Below, one piece after another: positions 25,072 to 32,703 of a DNA stretch of 64,000 nt. Position 1 is the stretch's first letter. Every line of letters starts with the position of its first letter. The notes beneath the pieces were generated by a model. That model was not told where the DNA came from and did not search any database. It saw nothing but the letters and a program-made list of their open reading frames with translations. The translations under genes and the position numbers were made by a program. Origin of the DNA: Pseudokineococcus lusitanus (GTDB taxonomy: Bacteria > Actinomycetota > Actinomycetes > Actinomycetales > Quadrisphaeraceae); contig NZ_RJKN01000009.1 in the NCBI RefSeq assembly GCF_003751265.1, positions 91,134 through 155,133 on the forward strand. Reading direction: 5' to 3'.

Positions 25072-25418
25072 GCGGGCGTCCGTCCGCCGCGATGTGGGCG
25101 GTGCTCGTCGTGGCGGTCCTCGCCCTCGCGACGGGTCTCGTCCTGGCCGCCACGGGGAGCTCGTGGGGGCTCCTGCTCGGCCTGCTGGGGGCCGCGGTGC
25201 TCGTCGCGCAGGGCGAGGTGGACCGGCGTCGCCGACGTCAGGCCCCGCCGCCGACGCCCGAGGACCTCCGGGACCTGCCCGCGGTGCTGGCCGCCTCCGG
25301 GCGGACGGCCGCGGTCCGGGAGCTGCGGGGCCGGCGCCCCGACCTGTCGCTCGGGGACGCCGTGCGCGCCGTCGACGGTCTCGACGAGCCCGAGGAGGGC
25401 GTCGCCCCCGGACGCTGA
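25068..25418 (+). CDS. Two-segment membrane protein
   Basis: Predicted 116-residue inner-membrane protein with no recognised domain. Two hydrophobic segments at about residues 9-28 and 32-47 are separated by a tight glycine/serine turn; a basic stretch (DRRRRRQ) then marks the cytoplasmic side and a soluble tail of about 60 residues follows. The tail contains LRDLPAVLAASGRTAAVRELRGRRPDLSLGDAVRAVDGL, which resembles the short ribosomal-L7/L12-like regulatory helices (AVRxLRxxxGxSLxxAxxxVD) seen in small actinobacterial proteins. GTG at 25068 overlaps the kinase stop. The function is unknown. Confidence 0.7.
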   Translation: MSGRPSAAMWAVLVVAVLALATGLVLAATGSSWGLLLGLLGAAVLVAQGEVDRRRRRQAPPPTPEDLRDLPAVLAASGRTAAVRELRGRRPDLSLGDAVRAVDGLDEPEEGVAPGR

Positions 25419-25430
25419 GGCCGGGGACGA

Positions 25431-25466
25431 CGACGGGCGCCGCCCCGGCAGGGACGGCGCCCGTCG
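25431..25466. terminator. Bidirectional hairpin terminator
   Basis: A 12-bp perfect stem (CGACGGGCGCCG at 25431-25442 with its complement at 25455-25466) and a 12-base loop, placed between convergent genes that stop at 25418 (plus) and 25479 (minus). Confidence 0.8.
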
Positions 25467-25478
25467 GGCGTGCGCGGG

Positions 25479-26495
25479 TCAGCGGGTCGGCGGGACCGCC
25501 CGGCCGGCACCGGGCACGACGGCGTCCCGGAACCACGCCACGGTGCGGGCCAGGCCGTCCGCCCAGTCGACCTCGGGCTTCCAGCCCAGCGCGGCCGCCG
25601 CGAGCGTCGTGTCGGGCCGGCGCACCTGCGGGTCGTCCACCGGCCGCCCGACGTGCTCGACCACCGACGACGACCCGGTGGCCGCGATGACGTCCTCGGC
25701 GATCTGCCGGACCGTCAGCTCCGTCGGGTTGCCGATGTTGACCGGCCCGGCGTGGTCGGACGCCGCGAGGGCGAGGATGCCGCGCACGAGGTCGTCGACG
25801 TAGCAGACCGAGCGGGTCTGCTGCCCGTCGCCGGCCACGGTGAGCGGCTCGCCCGCCAGCGCCTGCCGGATGAAGGTCGGGATGGCCCGGCCGTCGTGCG
25901 GGCGCATCCGCGGGCCGAAGGTGTTGAAGATGCGGACGATGCCCGTGTCGACGCCGTGCGTCTGCCGGTACGCCGTCGTCAGCGCCTCGGCGTACCGCTT
26001 GGCCTCGTCGTAGACGCCGCGGGGCCCGACGGGGTTGACGTGGCCCCAGTAGTCCTCGGGCTGCGGGTGCACCTGCGGGTCGCCGTAGACCTCCGACGTC
26101 GAGGCCAGGACGAGCCGGGCGCCCTTGTCCTTGGCGAGCCCGAGGGCGTGCATGGTGCCGATCGAGCCGACCTTCAGCGTCTCGATCGGCAGCTTGAGGT
26201 AGTCCACCGGGGACGCGGGCGACGCGAAGTGCAGGACGAGGTCCACGTCACCGGGGACGTGGACGTAGTCGGTGATGTCGCAGCGCACGAGCCGCAGCCC
26301 GGGGTGCTCGGACAGGTGCGCGAGGTTCTGCGGCGTCCCGGTGAGGAAGCTGTCGAGGCCGACGACCTCGGTGCCGCGGGCCAGGAGCTCCTCGACGAGG
26401 TGGCTGCCGAGGAAGCCGGCGGCGCCGGTGACGACGGCCCGCCGCGGCGGGTCGGCCCGCCCGGGGGCGGTGGGGAGGGGTGCTGCGGTGCTCAC
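25479..26495 (-). CDS. UDP-glucuronate decarboxylase (UDP-xylose synthase-like)
   Basis: Extended SDR of 338 residues that converts UDP-glucuronate to UDP-xylose. The NAD motif is TGAAGFLGSHL, and the family-specific block runs HFASPASPVDYLKLPIETLKVG, then ASTSEVYGDPQVHPQPEDYWGHVNPVGPRGVYDEAKR, which includes the YxxxK pair (Tyr and Lys of YDEAK). VRIFNTFGPRM and QTRSVCYVDDLV complete the UXS signature. GTG at 26495 is preceded by the DUF2795 gene 15 bases away on the same strand. UDP-xylose would feed a pentose-containing glycan; the nearby divergent GT2 at 26883 is a possible user. Confidence 0.9.
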   Translation of the reverse strand: MSTAAPLPTAPGRADPPRRAVVTGAAGFLGSHLVEELLARGTEVVGLDSFLTGTPQNLAHLSEHPGLRLVRCDITDYVHVPGDVDLVLHFASPASPVDYLKLPIETLKVGSIGTMHALGLAKDKGARLVLASTSEVYGDPQVHPQPEDYWGHVNPVGPRGVYDEAKRYAEALTTAYRQTHGVDTGIVRIFNTFGPRMRPHDGRAIPTFIRQALAGEPLTVAGDGQQTRSVCYVDDLVRGILALAASDHAGPVNIGNPTELTVRQIAEDVIAATGSSSVVEHVGRPVDDPQVRRPDTTLAAAALGWKPEVDWADGLARTVAWFRDAVVPGAGRAVPPTR

Positions 26496-26510
26496 GGGCG
26501 GGCCGGCGCC

Positions 26511-26708
26511 TCAGGCCTGGTCGGAGAAGGCGGAGCTGACGCCGCTCGGGCCCTCGTACTCGCGGTCGGGGATGCCGCGGAGCGCCTCGAGCACGTCGTC
26601 GGGCGCGCCGCTGTCCTCGGCCTTCTTGACGATGGCGTCCTTGCCGGCCGGGTAGTCGATGCCGGACAGGTGCTTCTGGAGCTCGATGGGGTTCGGGCGG
26701 TTCGCCAT
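26511..26708 (-). CDS. DUF2795 protein
   Basis: Sixty-five-residue protein with the DUF2795 pattern: PNPIELQKHLSGIDYPAGKDAIVKKAEDSGAP, then a helix VLEALRGIPDREYEGP. In this family a small helical domain resembling a DNA- or protein-binding fold is conserved across actinobacteria and other soil bacteria; the function is not known. ATG at 26708 has a strong ribosome site (GGAGGA, 5 bases upstream). It lies 15 bases before the UDP-xylose synthase start, so the two may share a transcript. Confidence 0.88.
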   Translation of the reverse strand: MANRPNPIELQKHLSGIDYPAGKDAIVKKAEDSGAPDDVLEALRGIPDREYEGPSGVSSAFSDQA

Positions 26709-26882
26709 GGTGTCCTCCGGTGCTCGTGCTGGATGCCTGCGGTACGGCGGTGTCCCTGCGGTGCGGCGGGCCCCGCGGGGGCGGCCCGGCCACGGGCGGC
26801 CCGGGTGCAGGGGGCCGGCCGCGCGCCACTCTGCCGTCTCCCCCCGGCAGCCGCGCGGCGGGTGCCCGCTAGCGTCCCCGCC

Positions 26883-27785
26883 GTGCCCGTCGAGCCCCCG
26901 TCCTCCCGCCCCGAGACCGCCGCAGGCCCCGCGCCGTCGGCGGGACGTCCTCTCGCGGAGCGCGTCACCGTCGTCGTCGTGAGCAAGGACCGCCGCGACG
27001 AGCTGCTGGCCAGCCTGCGCCGCCACGAGGCGCCCGTCGTCCTCGTCGACAACGGCAGCAGCGACGGCACCGTCGAGGCCGTGCGGCGCGAGCTGCCGCA
27101 CGTCGACGTCGTCGCCCTGCCGGCCAACCGGGGCGCCGCCGCGCGCACGCTCGGCGTCGAGCGGGCCCGCACCCCCTACGTCGCCTTCGCCGACGACGAC
27201 TCCTGGTGGGCGCCGGGCATGCTCGCCCGCGTCGCCGACCTCTTCGACGCGAGCCCCCGCCTCGCGCTCGTCAACGCGCGCATCCTCGTCGGCCCGGAGG
27301 AGCGCCTCGACGGCATCTGCGAGGTCATGGCGCGCTCGGCGCTCGGCACGGACGACGACCTCCCCGGCCCGTCGCTCCTCGGCTTCGTCGCCTGCGCCGC
27401 CGCCGTCCGCCGGGACGCCTTCCTCAAGGTGGGCGGCTTCGACGACGTGGTGTTCTTCCCCGGCGAGGAGGAGCGCGTGGCCTACGACCTCGCGGCGGCG
27501 GGGCACGGCCTCGCGTACGTCGACGACGTCGTCATCCACCACCACCCCTCCCCCCGGCGCGACGTCCGCGACGAGCGCGCCGTCAAGGTCGCGCGCGCGG
27601 CGTTCCTCACGGCGGTCATGCGCCGCCCGTGGCCGCACGTGGCGGGCTCCCTCGTCCGCACCGCCCGGCAGCGGCCCCGCGCCCTCTGGCGCGCGCGCAC
27701 GTCGGTGCCCGCGGCCCTGCGGCAGCGTCGCGTCAACCCGCCCGCGGTCGAGGCGGGGCTGAAGGTCCTCGTCGAGGCCGGCTGA
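26883..27785 (+). CDS. Family 2 glycosyltransferase
   Basis: GT-A glycosyltransferase of 300 residues, without membrane segments. After a Pro/Ala-rich tail, the domain starts ERVTVVVVSKDRRDELLASL, followed by VVLVDNGSSDGTVE, the donor-site VAFADDDSWWAPG and a late GGFDDVVFFPGEEERVAYDLAAAG holding the probable catalytic acid. The C-terminus is basic (RTARQRPRALWRARTSVP), which could bind the membrane surface. It is divergent from the DUF2795/UXS genes, with about 174 bases of shared upstream region. The sugar donor is not known; UDP-xylose is a guess from context. Confidence 0.85.
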   Translation: MPVEPPSSRPETAAGPAPSAGRPLAERVTVVVVSKDRRDELLASLRRHEAPVVLVDNGSSDGTVEAVRRELPHVDVVALPANRGAAARTLGVERARTPYVAFADDDSWWAPGMLARVADLFDASPRLALVNARILVGPEERLDGICEVMARSALGTDDDLPGPSLLGFVACAAAVRRDAFLKVGGFDDVVFFPGEEERVAYDLAAAGHGLAYVDDVVIHHHPSPRRDVRDERAVKVARAAFLTAVMRRPWPHVAGSLVRTARQRPRALWRARTSVPAALRQRRVNPPAVEAGLKVLVEAG

Positions 27786-27788
27786 GCC

Positions 27789-28439
27789 TCAGCCGAGCAC
27801 GGGCGGACGGCCGGCGAGCGGTCCGTCGGCCGCGGGCAGCCGACCGGCCCCCTGCAGCAGCACCGTCACGTCGTCACCGGGCACCGGACCGCCGACGAGC
27901 GCCTCGACGGTCGCCCGGCCCAGCGCCAGTGCCCCCGGCGGCACCGGGTGCTCGACGAGCAGGTCGAGCTGGTGGACGGCGTGCTCGACGGCCCACGTGG
28001 CGAGGAAGTCGCCGAGGAGCAGCACCTGCCCCTGCCAGGCCCGCGGGCCGTCGGGCGCCGAGGCCACGCCCCGCAGCACCGCCGCGCCGACGTCGTGGAG
28101 CTGGGCCACGGCGGCCGAGGGCCGCCCGTACGCGGACGTCCGCCGCCGCTGGGCGGTGATCTCGGCCACCGGGTCCTCGTCGGCCGCCGCGGCGGAGAAG
28201 GCCCGCCAGTACGTGGCCGCGTCGACCGTCGGGGCGTCGTCGACCGGGGACACGAGCCCGGCGAGGACCTCGTGCCACCCGCCGAGCACGTGGACGACGA
28301 CGTCGAGCCGCGTCCACCCGTGGCACCGCGAGGCGCCGAGGAGCGCCATCTCGTCGAGCCCGTCGACGGCGGCGAGGAAGGCCTCGACCCCCGCGACGAG
28401 CGCGGGCCGGGCGACGTCGACCGTCACGGCGAGAGCCAT
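27789..28439 (-). CDS. DinB-like / maleylpyruvate isomerase N-terminal family protein
   Basis: Predicted 216-residue protein with the four-helix DinB/MDMPI fold common in actinobacteria, where members bind a metal and use mycothiol. Supporting segments are LVAGVEAFLAAVDGLDEMALL, CHGWTRLDVVVHVLGGWHEVLAGL (with the His of the metal site) and FLATWAVEHAVHQLDLL (HxxxH-like late ligands). Isomerase, thiol-transferase and detoxification activities are known in the family, so no substrate is assigned. It converges on the GT2 gene, with three bases between the stops. The ATG at 28439 has no clear ribosome site. Confidence 0.72.
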   Translation of the reverse strand: MALAVTVDVARPALVAGVEAFLAAVDGLDEMALLGASRCHGWTRLDVVVHVLGGWHEVLAGLVSPVDDAPTVDAATYWRAFSAAAADEDPVAEITAQRRRTSAYGRPSAAVAQLHDVGAAVLRGVASAPDGPRAWQGQVLLLGDFLATWAVEHAVHQLDLLVEHPVPPGALALGRATVEALVGGPVPGDDVTVLLQGAGRLPAADGPLAGRPPVLG

Positions 28440-28522
28440 GGGCGGACCGTAGCCGCGCGGTCCGTCTGGGTGACCTCGCTGGGGACGCCCACGCAGGGCG
28501 ACCCGGGCGGCATCCTGGGCGG

Positions 28523-28837
28523 GTGGACGACGTCGCAGCCCGCCCGACCGGCGCCGCCGGGCTCCCTCCCCTGCCGCCGGCGCCCCCGCCGGTGAGGGTG
28601 GCCGGCGTCGTCATGTCCGGCCTGCTGCTGCTCGTCCTGGGCGGTCTCCTGGGCGGGTACGACCTTCTCGCCGTGGAGGACTCGCCGGGTCGGGCCTTCG
28701 TCGCGGTGCTCCTCCTGGTGGTCGGCGCCGCCATGGCCGGCCTGGGGCTGTACGTCCTCCTCCGTCGCCTCGACACCGTGCTCATCGCGCGGCTGCCGGA
28801 GCCCCCTGTCGACCCCGGGACGTCGTCGACGCCCTGA
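28523..28837 (+). CDS. Small two-segment membrane protein
   Basis: Predicted 104-residue membrane protein of unknown function. A proline-rich N-terminus (TGAAGLPPLPPAPPPVRV) is followed by two hydrophobic segments, roughly residues 25-46 (VAGVVMSGLLLLVLGGLLGGY) and 58-80 (AFVAVLLLVVGAAMAGLGLYVLL), joined by a short acidic loop (AVEDSPGR). The tail is arginine- then proline-containing. The GTG at 28523 is the first start in frame and is weakly supported. It converges with glnE nine bases downstream. Confidence 0.6.
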   Translation: MDDVAARPTGAAGLPPLPPAPPPVRVAGVVMSGLLLLVLGGLLGGYDLLAVEDSPGRAFVAVLLLVVGAAMAGLGLYVLLRRLDTVLIARLPEPPVDPGTSSTP

Positions 28838-28846
28838 CCGGAGCCG

Positions 28847-31800
28847 TCAGCGGTCCGACGCCCCGCGCTCGTCGGCGTCGTCCCAGCCGAAGAGCAGCCG
28901 CTCGACGACGGCCCGCGCCCGCCGCGTCCGCCGGCGGTGCTCGTCGTCGAGCGCCCCCGCGGAGCCCGCGGGCATGCCGAGGAGGCGGGCCACGCCCTCG
29001 AGGTCGTCGACGTCGGTCGGGACGACGTCGGTCGGCCGTCCGCTCCACAGGACGAGCGCAGCCCGCACCCGCGAGCACCACCGCCAGGCGTCGTCGAGGA
29101 CCTCGGCGTCCTCGGCGCCCACGAGGCCCGCCTCCCGCGCCGCGGCCAGCGCCCCGAGCGTCGAGGTGGTGCGCAACGACCGCACGGCACCGGCGTGCTG
29201 CAGCTGGAGGAGCTGGACCGTCCACTCGACGTCGCTGATGCCGCCCGGACCGAGCTTGACGTGCCGCCGCGGGTCGACGCCGCGCGGCAGCCGCTCGGCC
29301 TCGACGCGCGCCTTCGTCGTCCGCACCTGCCGGACCTGCGCGTCGTCCAGCCCGTCGGCCGGGTAGCGCACGCCCTCGACGAGCGCCGTGAAGGCCGCGC
29401 CCAGCTCGGGGTCGCCCGCCACCGGCTCCGCCCGCAGCAGCGCCTGCGCCTCCCAGACGTCCGACCACCGCCGGTAGTACGTGGCGAAGGACGACAGCGA
29501 GCGGGACAGCGGGCCCTGGCGGCCCTCGGGCCGCAGCGCGGCGTCGACCTCGAGCGGCGGCTCGGGACCCAGCCCCTTGAGCAGCCGCTGCACCTCCGTG
29601 GCCACGGCGACGGCGACGCCCTGGGCGTCCGCCTCGGAGGCCCCCTCCCGCGGCTCGTGGACGAAGAGCACGTCCGCGTCGCTCGCGTACGTCAGCTCGT
29701 GCCCGCCGAGGCGGCCCATGCCGACGACCGCCATCCGCACGGGGAGCGGCTCCCCCACGCGCGCCGCGACCGAGCGCAGCGCGGCCGCGAGCCCGCCCTG
29801 CAGCACGGCCTGCGTCGCGGCGGTGAGCGCGTGGCCGACGCCCTCGAGGTCGAGGACCCCCGAGAGGTCGCCCACGGCCGTCCTCGTCATCTCGCGACGA
29901 CGCACCGCGCGCGCCGCCATCGCGGCGCCGACCGGGTCCCGGTGGCGGGCGACGACGGCGCCGACCTCGGCCCGCAGCTGCGCGGCCGGCCGCGGCACGA
30001 GCTCGCTGTCCCCCTCGAGCCAGCGGGCCGCCTCCGGGGCCTGGAGCAGCAGGTCGGCCGCGAGCCGGCTGCCCGTGAGGAGGTTGGCCAGCCGCTCGGC
30101 GGCGACGCCGTCGTCCCGGAGCATCTGGAGGTACCAGTGGGTGCCGCCGAGCGACTCCGAGAGCCGGCGGAAGGACAGCAGGCCCGCGTCGGGGTCCGCG
30201 CCGTCGGCGAACCAGCCGAGGAGGACGGGCAGCAGCTGGCGCTGGATGGCCGCCCGCCGGCTCACCCCGCCGGACAGCGCCTCGAGGTGCCGCATGGCGC
30301 CCGCGGGGTCGCGGTAGCCGAGGGCCTGCAGGCGGGCCCTCGCGGCCTCCGGCGACAGCCTTGCGTCCTCGGTCGACAGCCGGGCGACGGCGCCCAGCAG
30401 CGGCCGGTAGAAGAGGCGCTCGTGGAGGCGCCGGACACGGGCCCTCGTCTCCTGCCAGCGCTCCTCGAGCGCCGCGGTGCCGTCGAGCCCGGCGGCCCGG
30501 GCCAGTCGGCGCAGGTCGTCCTCGGCCGTCGGCAGGACGTGGGTGCGCGTCAGGCGGGCCAGCTGGATGCGGTGCTCGAGCACCCGCAGCCAGCGGTACC
30601 CGCGCTCCAGGGCCCCCGCGTCCGCGCGGCTGACGTAGCCGTAGGCCGCCAGCGCGTCGAGCGCGGCCAGCGTCGTGCCGCTGCGCAGGTGCGGGTCCGA
30701 CCGGCCGTGGACGAGCTGCAGCAGCTGCACGCTGAACTCGACGTCGCGCAGCCCGCCCGGGCCGAGCTTCAGCTGCCGCCCGGCCTCCTTGGCGGGCACG
30801 TGCGCCTCGACCCGGCGCCGCATCGCCTGGACGGTGCCGACGAAGCCGGTCCGGCCGGCGGCGGTCCACACCGCGGGACGGACGGCGTCGAGGTAGGCCG
30901 CGCCGACCTCGGCGTCGCCGGCGACGACGCGGGCCTTGAGCAGGGCCTGGAACTCCCACGTCTCGGCCCAGCGCTCGTAGTAGGCCCGGTGGCTGTCGAC
31001 CGTCCGCACGAGCGGCCCCGCCCCGCCCTCCGGCCGCAGGGCCGTGTCGACCGGCCAGAGCGTGCCCTCGGCCGAGTACCCGGAGCAGTACGTGGCCAGG
31101 AGGCGGGCGAGCTTCTCGCCGACCGCCAGCGCGCGGTCCACCTCGACGCCCTCGGCGGGCTCGACGACGTGGACGACGTCGACGTCGCTGACGTAGTTGA
31201 GCTCGCGGCCGCCGCACTTGCCCATGCCGAGGACGGCGAGCCGGGCGGCGGACGCGTCCTCGCCCACGTCGCGCCGGGCCAGGGCCAGGGCCGTCTCCAG
31301 CGCCGCCGCGGCGAGGTCCGCCAGCTCGGCGCCGACGTCGCCGACGCGCCGCTCGGGCACCGGGTCGGCGAGGTCGCGGCCCGCGAGCGAGAGGACCCGG
31401 CGGCGGTAGGCGCGGCGCAGGTCGTCGCCCGTGGCGTCCTCGGCGGCGACGGGGGCGGCGTCGGCCGGGTCGGCCCCCACCCCGCGCAGCAGCTCGGCGC
31501 GCAGGCGGCCCGGCGGCACGGGCTCGTCGGGCTCGTGCAGGACGGCCGCGTCGCCGGGGTGCCGCACGAGGCCGTCGGCCAGCGCGGCGGACGCGCCGAG
31601 CACCGCGACGAGACGCTCGCGCGCAGGACCCTCCCCCACGAGGACCTCGACGGCCGGGGAGCCGTCGTGCTCGGCCAGGCGCGCGACGGCGCGCAGGGCG
31701 GCGTCGGGGTCCGCGGCGCGCGCGAGGAGGCCGACGAGGCGGTCCACGCCCTCGTCGCCGAGGCGCCGCGCCAGCGCGGCGGTCCCGGGCTCGGCCAGGA

Positions 31801-31873
31801 GCCGCTGCGCCGCGGCCGGGTCCGCGAAGCCGCGCCGGGCGAGCAGCCCGGTCGGGACGGCGGGCGCCGTCAT
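28847..31873 (-). CDS. glnE: Bifunctional glutamine synthetase adenylyltransferase/deadenylase
   Basis: Controls glutamine synthetase by adding or removing AMP from a tyrosine; 1008 residues, the full family length. Two nucleotidyltransferase domains are plain: the N-terminal deadenylase with LGMGKCGGRELNYVSDVDVV and a C-terminal adenylyltransferase with VGMGRLGGHELTYASDADVLFV, each followed by an ALRPEG(G/R)xGPL block and a KLGPGG(L/I)(R/S)DVE(F/W) block. ATG at 31873 overlaps the stop of the upstream amidotransferase gene (ATGA), so glnA2, the amidotransferase and glnE form one coupled operon. The order matches mycobacteria, where glnE lies beside glnA2. No PII gene is in the window. Confidence 0.96.
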   Translation of the reverse strand: MTAPAVPTGLLARRGFADPAAAQRLLAEPGTAALARRLGDEGVDRLVGLLARAADPDAALRAVARLAEHDGSPAVEVLVGEGPARERLVAVLGASAALADGLVRHPGDAAVLHEPDEPVPPGRLRAELLRGVGADPADAAPVAAEDATGDDLRRAYRRRVLSLAGRDLADPVPERRVGDVGAELADLAAAALETALALARRDVGEDASAARLAVLGMGKCGGRELNYVSDVDVVHVVEPAEGVEVDRALAVGEKLARLLATYCSGYSAEGTLWPVDTALRPEGGAGPLVRTVDSHRAYYERWAETWEFQALLKARVVAGDAEVGAAYLDAVRPAVWTAAGRTGFVGTVQAMRRRVEAHVPAKEAGRQLKLGPGGLRDVEFSVQLLQLVHGRSDPHLRSGTTLAALDALAAYGYVSRADAGALERGYRWLRVLEHRIQLARLTRTHVLPTAEDDLRRLARAAGLDGTAALEERWQETRARVRRLHERLFYRPLLGAVARLSTEDARLSPEAARARLQALGYRDPAGAMRHLEALSGGVSRRAAIQRQLLPVLLGWFADGADPDAGLLSFRRLSESLGGTHWYLQMLRDDGVAAERLANLLTGSRLAADLLLQAPEAARWLEGDSELVPRPAAQLRAEVGAVVARHRDPVGAAMAARAVRRREMTRTAVGDLSGVLDLEGVGHALTAATQAVLQGGLAAALRSVAARVGEPLPVRMAVVGMGRLGGHELTYASDADVLFVHEPREGASEADAQGVAVAVATEVQRLLKGLGPEPPLEVDAALRPEGRQGPLSRSLSSFATYYRRWSDVWEAQALLRAEPVAGDPELGAAFTALVEGVRYPADGLDDAQVRQVRTTKARVEAERLPRGVDPRRHVKLGPGGISDVEWTVQLLQLQHAGAVRSLRTTSTLGALAAAREAGLVGAEDAEVLDDAWRWCSRVRAALVLWSGRPTDVVPTDVDDLEGVARLLGMPAGSAGALDDEHRRRTRRARAVVERLLFGWDDADERGASDR

Positions 31874-32703
31874 CGCCGCCCCCCGGACGCGTCGCGCGCG
31901 TCCCGCACGACGGCGACGAACGCCGCGGCCAGCCGGTCCGCCGCCGCGGCCAGCCCCGGTGCGGCGGCGTCGACCTCGGCCACGAGCGCGTCGGCGTCGA
32001 GCCCCTGGGACGCCACGTCGGCCCGCCCCTCCGGCGTCCGCCACCAGCCGTCGACGACGGCCGCGCCGGCCTCGGGGTGGTGCTGCAGCCCCCAGGCGGG
32101 GCCGACCCGGAAGACCTGCACGACACCGTCCCCCGCCGCCACGGCGGGGTCGCCGCCGCGGGAGCGGGCCAGGACCCTGCCCCCGGGGGGCACCGCGAGC
32201 ACGGCGTCCTCGTGCGACTGCACGACCCGCCACGCCCCGCCGCCGGGCGGGCGGGCCGCGCCCACCAGCGGGTCGTCGTCGGCGCCCGGCTCGACGTCGA
32301 CGGCCAGCAGCCCCGTCTCCGGGCCGCCGGGGCACCGGCCCGTCCGCCCTCCCGTGGCCGCCGCGAGGAGCTGGGCCCCGAGGCAGACGCCGAGGGCGGG
32401 CGTGCCGTCGTCGACGCAGGCGGCCAGGAGCGCGCGCACCGCCGGGAGCCACGGCCAGCGCGTGTCGTCGCCGGCACCGGCCGTCCCGCCGAGGACGACG
32501 AGGGCGTCGTGGGCCGCCGGCGGACGGCCGGGTCCCCGCCGGCCGAGGGCGGCGGGCAGCGGCACCCCGAGGTCCGGCCGCACGACGTCGACGACGGCGC
32601 CCGCCCGCAGGAGGGCGGGCAGCAGCATCCCCGGGGGGCAGCACTCCTCGTGCTGGACGACGAGCACGCGGGGGGCGGGCCCCCCGACCCCGTCGGACGT
32701 CAC
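31870..32703 (-). CDS. Class I glutamine amidotransferase-like protein
   Basis: GATase1-like protein of 277 residues that should release ammonia from glutamine or an analogous amide. The nucleophile elbow is LGVCLGAQLLAAATGG, and the HHPE near residue 210 (WGLQHHPEAG) supplies the rest of the triad; SHEDAVLAVPPGG is the usual SH(x)D block. The pattern resembles GuaA-like GATases that act alone or on gamma-glutamyl compounds. GTG at 32703 overlaps the glnA2 stop (GTGA), and its own stop overlaps glnE. Position between a glutamine synthetase and its regulator suggests work on glutamine or gamma-glutamyl amides, such as polyamine catabolism. Confidence 0.85.
   Translation of the reverse strand: MTSDGVGGPAPRVLVVQHEECCPPGMLLPALLRAGAVVDVVRPDLGVPLPAALGRRGPGRPPAAHDALVVLGGTAGAGDDTRWPWLPAVRALLAACVDDGTPALGVCLGAQLLAAATGGRTGRCPGGPETGLLAVDVEPGADDDPLVGAARPPGGGAWRVVQSHEDAVLAVPPGGRVLARSRGGDPAVAAGDGVVQVFRVGPAWGLQHHPEAGAAVVDGWWRTPEGRADVASQGLDADALVAEVDAAAPGLAAAADRLAAAFVAVVRDARDASGGRR

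Noticed and set aside
25479..26495. The UDP-glucuronate decarboxylase as the missing heptose epimerase HldD
   Set aside because: It carries the specific UXS blocks around the YDEAK motif, and it is not in the heptose locus.
26709..26882. Short GC repeats (TGCGGTACGGCGG / TGCGGTGCGGCGG) between DUF2795 and the GT2 gene
   Set aside because: Only two imperfect copies; consistent with a shared promoter region but not enough to call an element.
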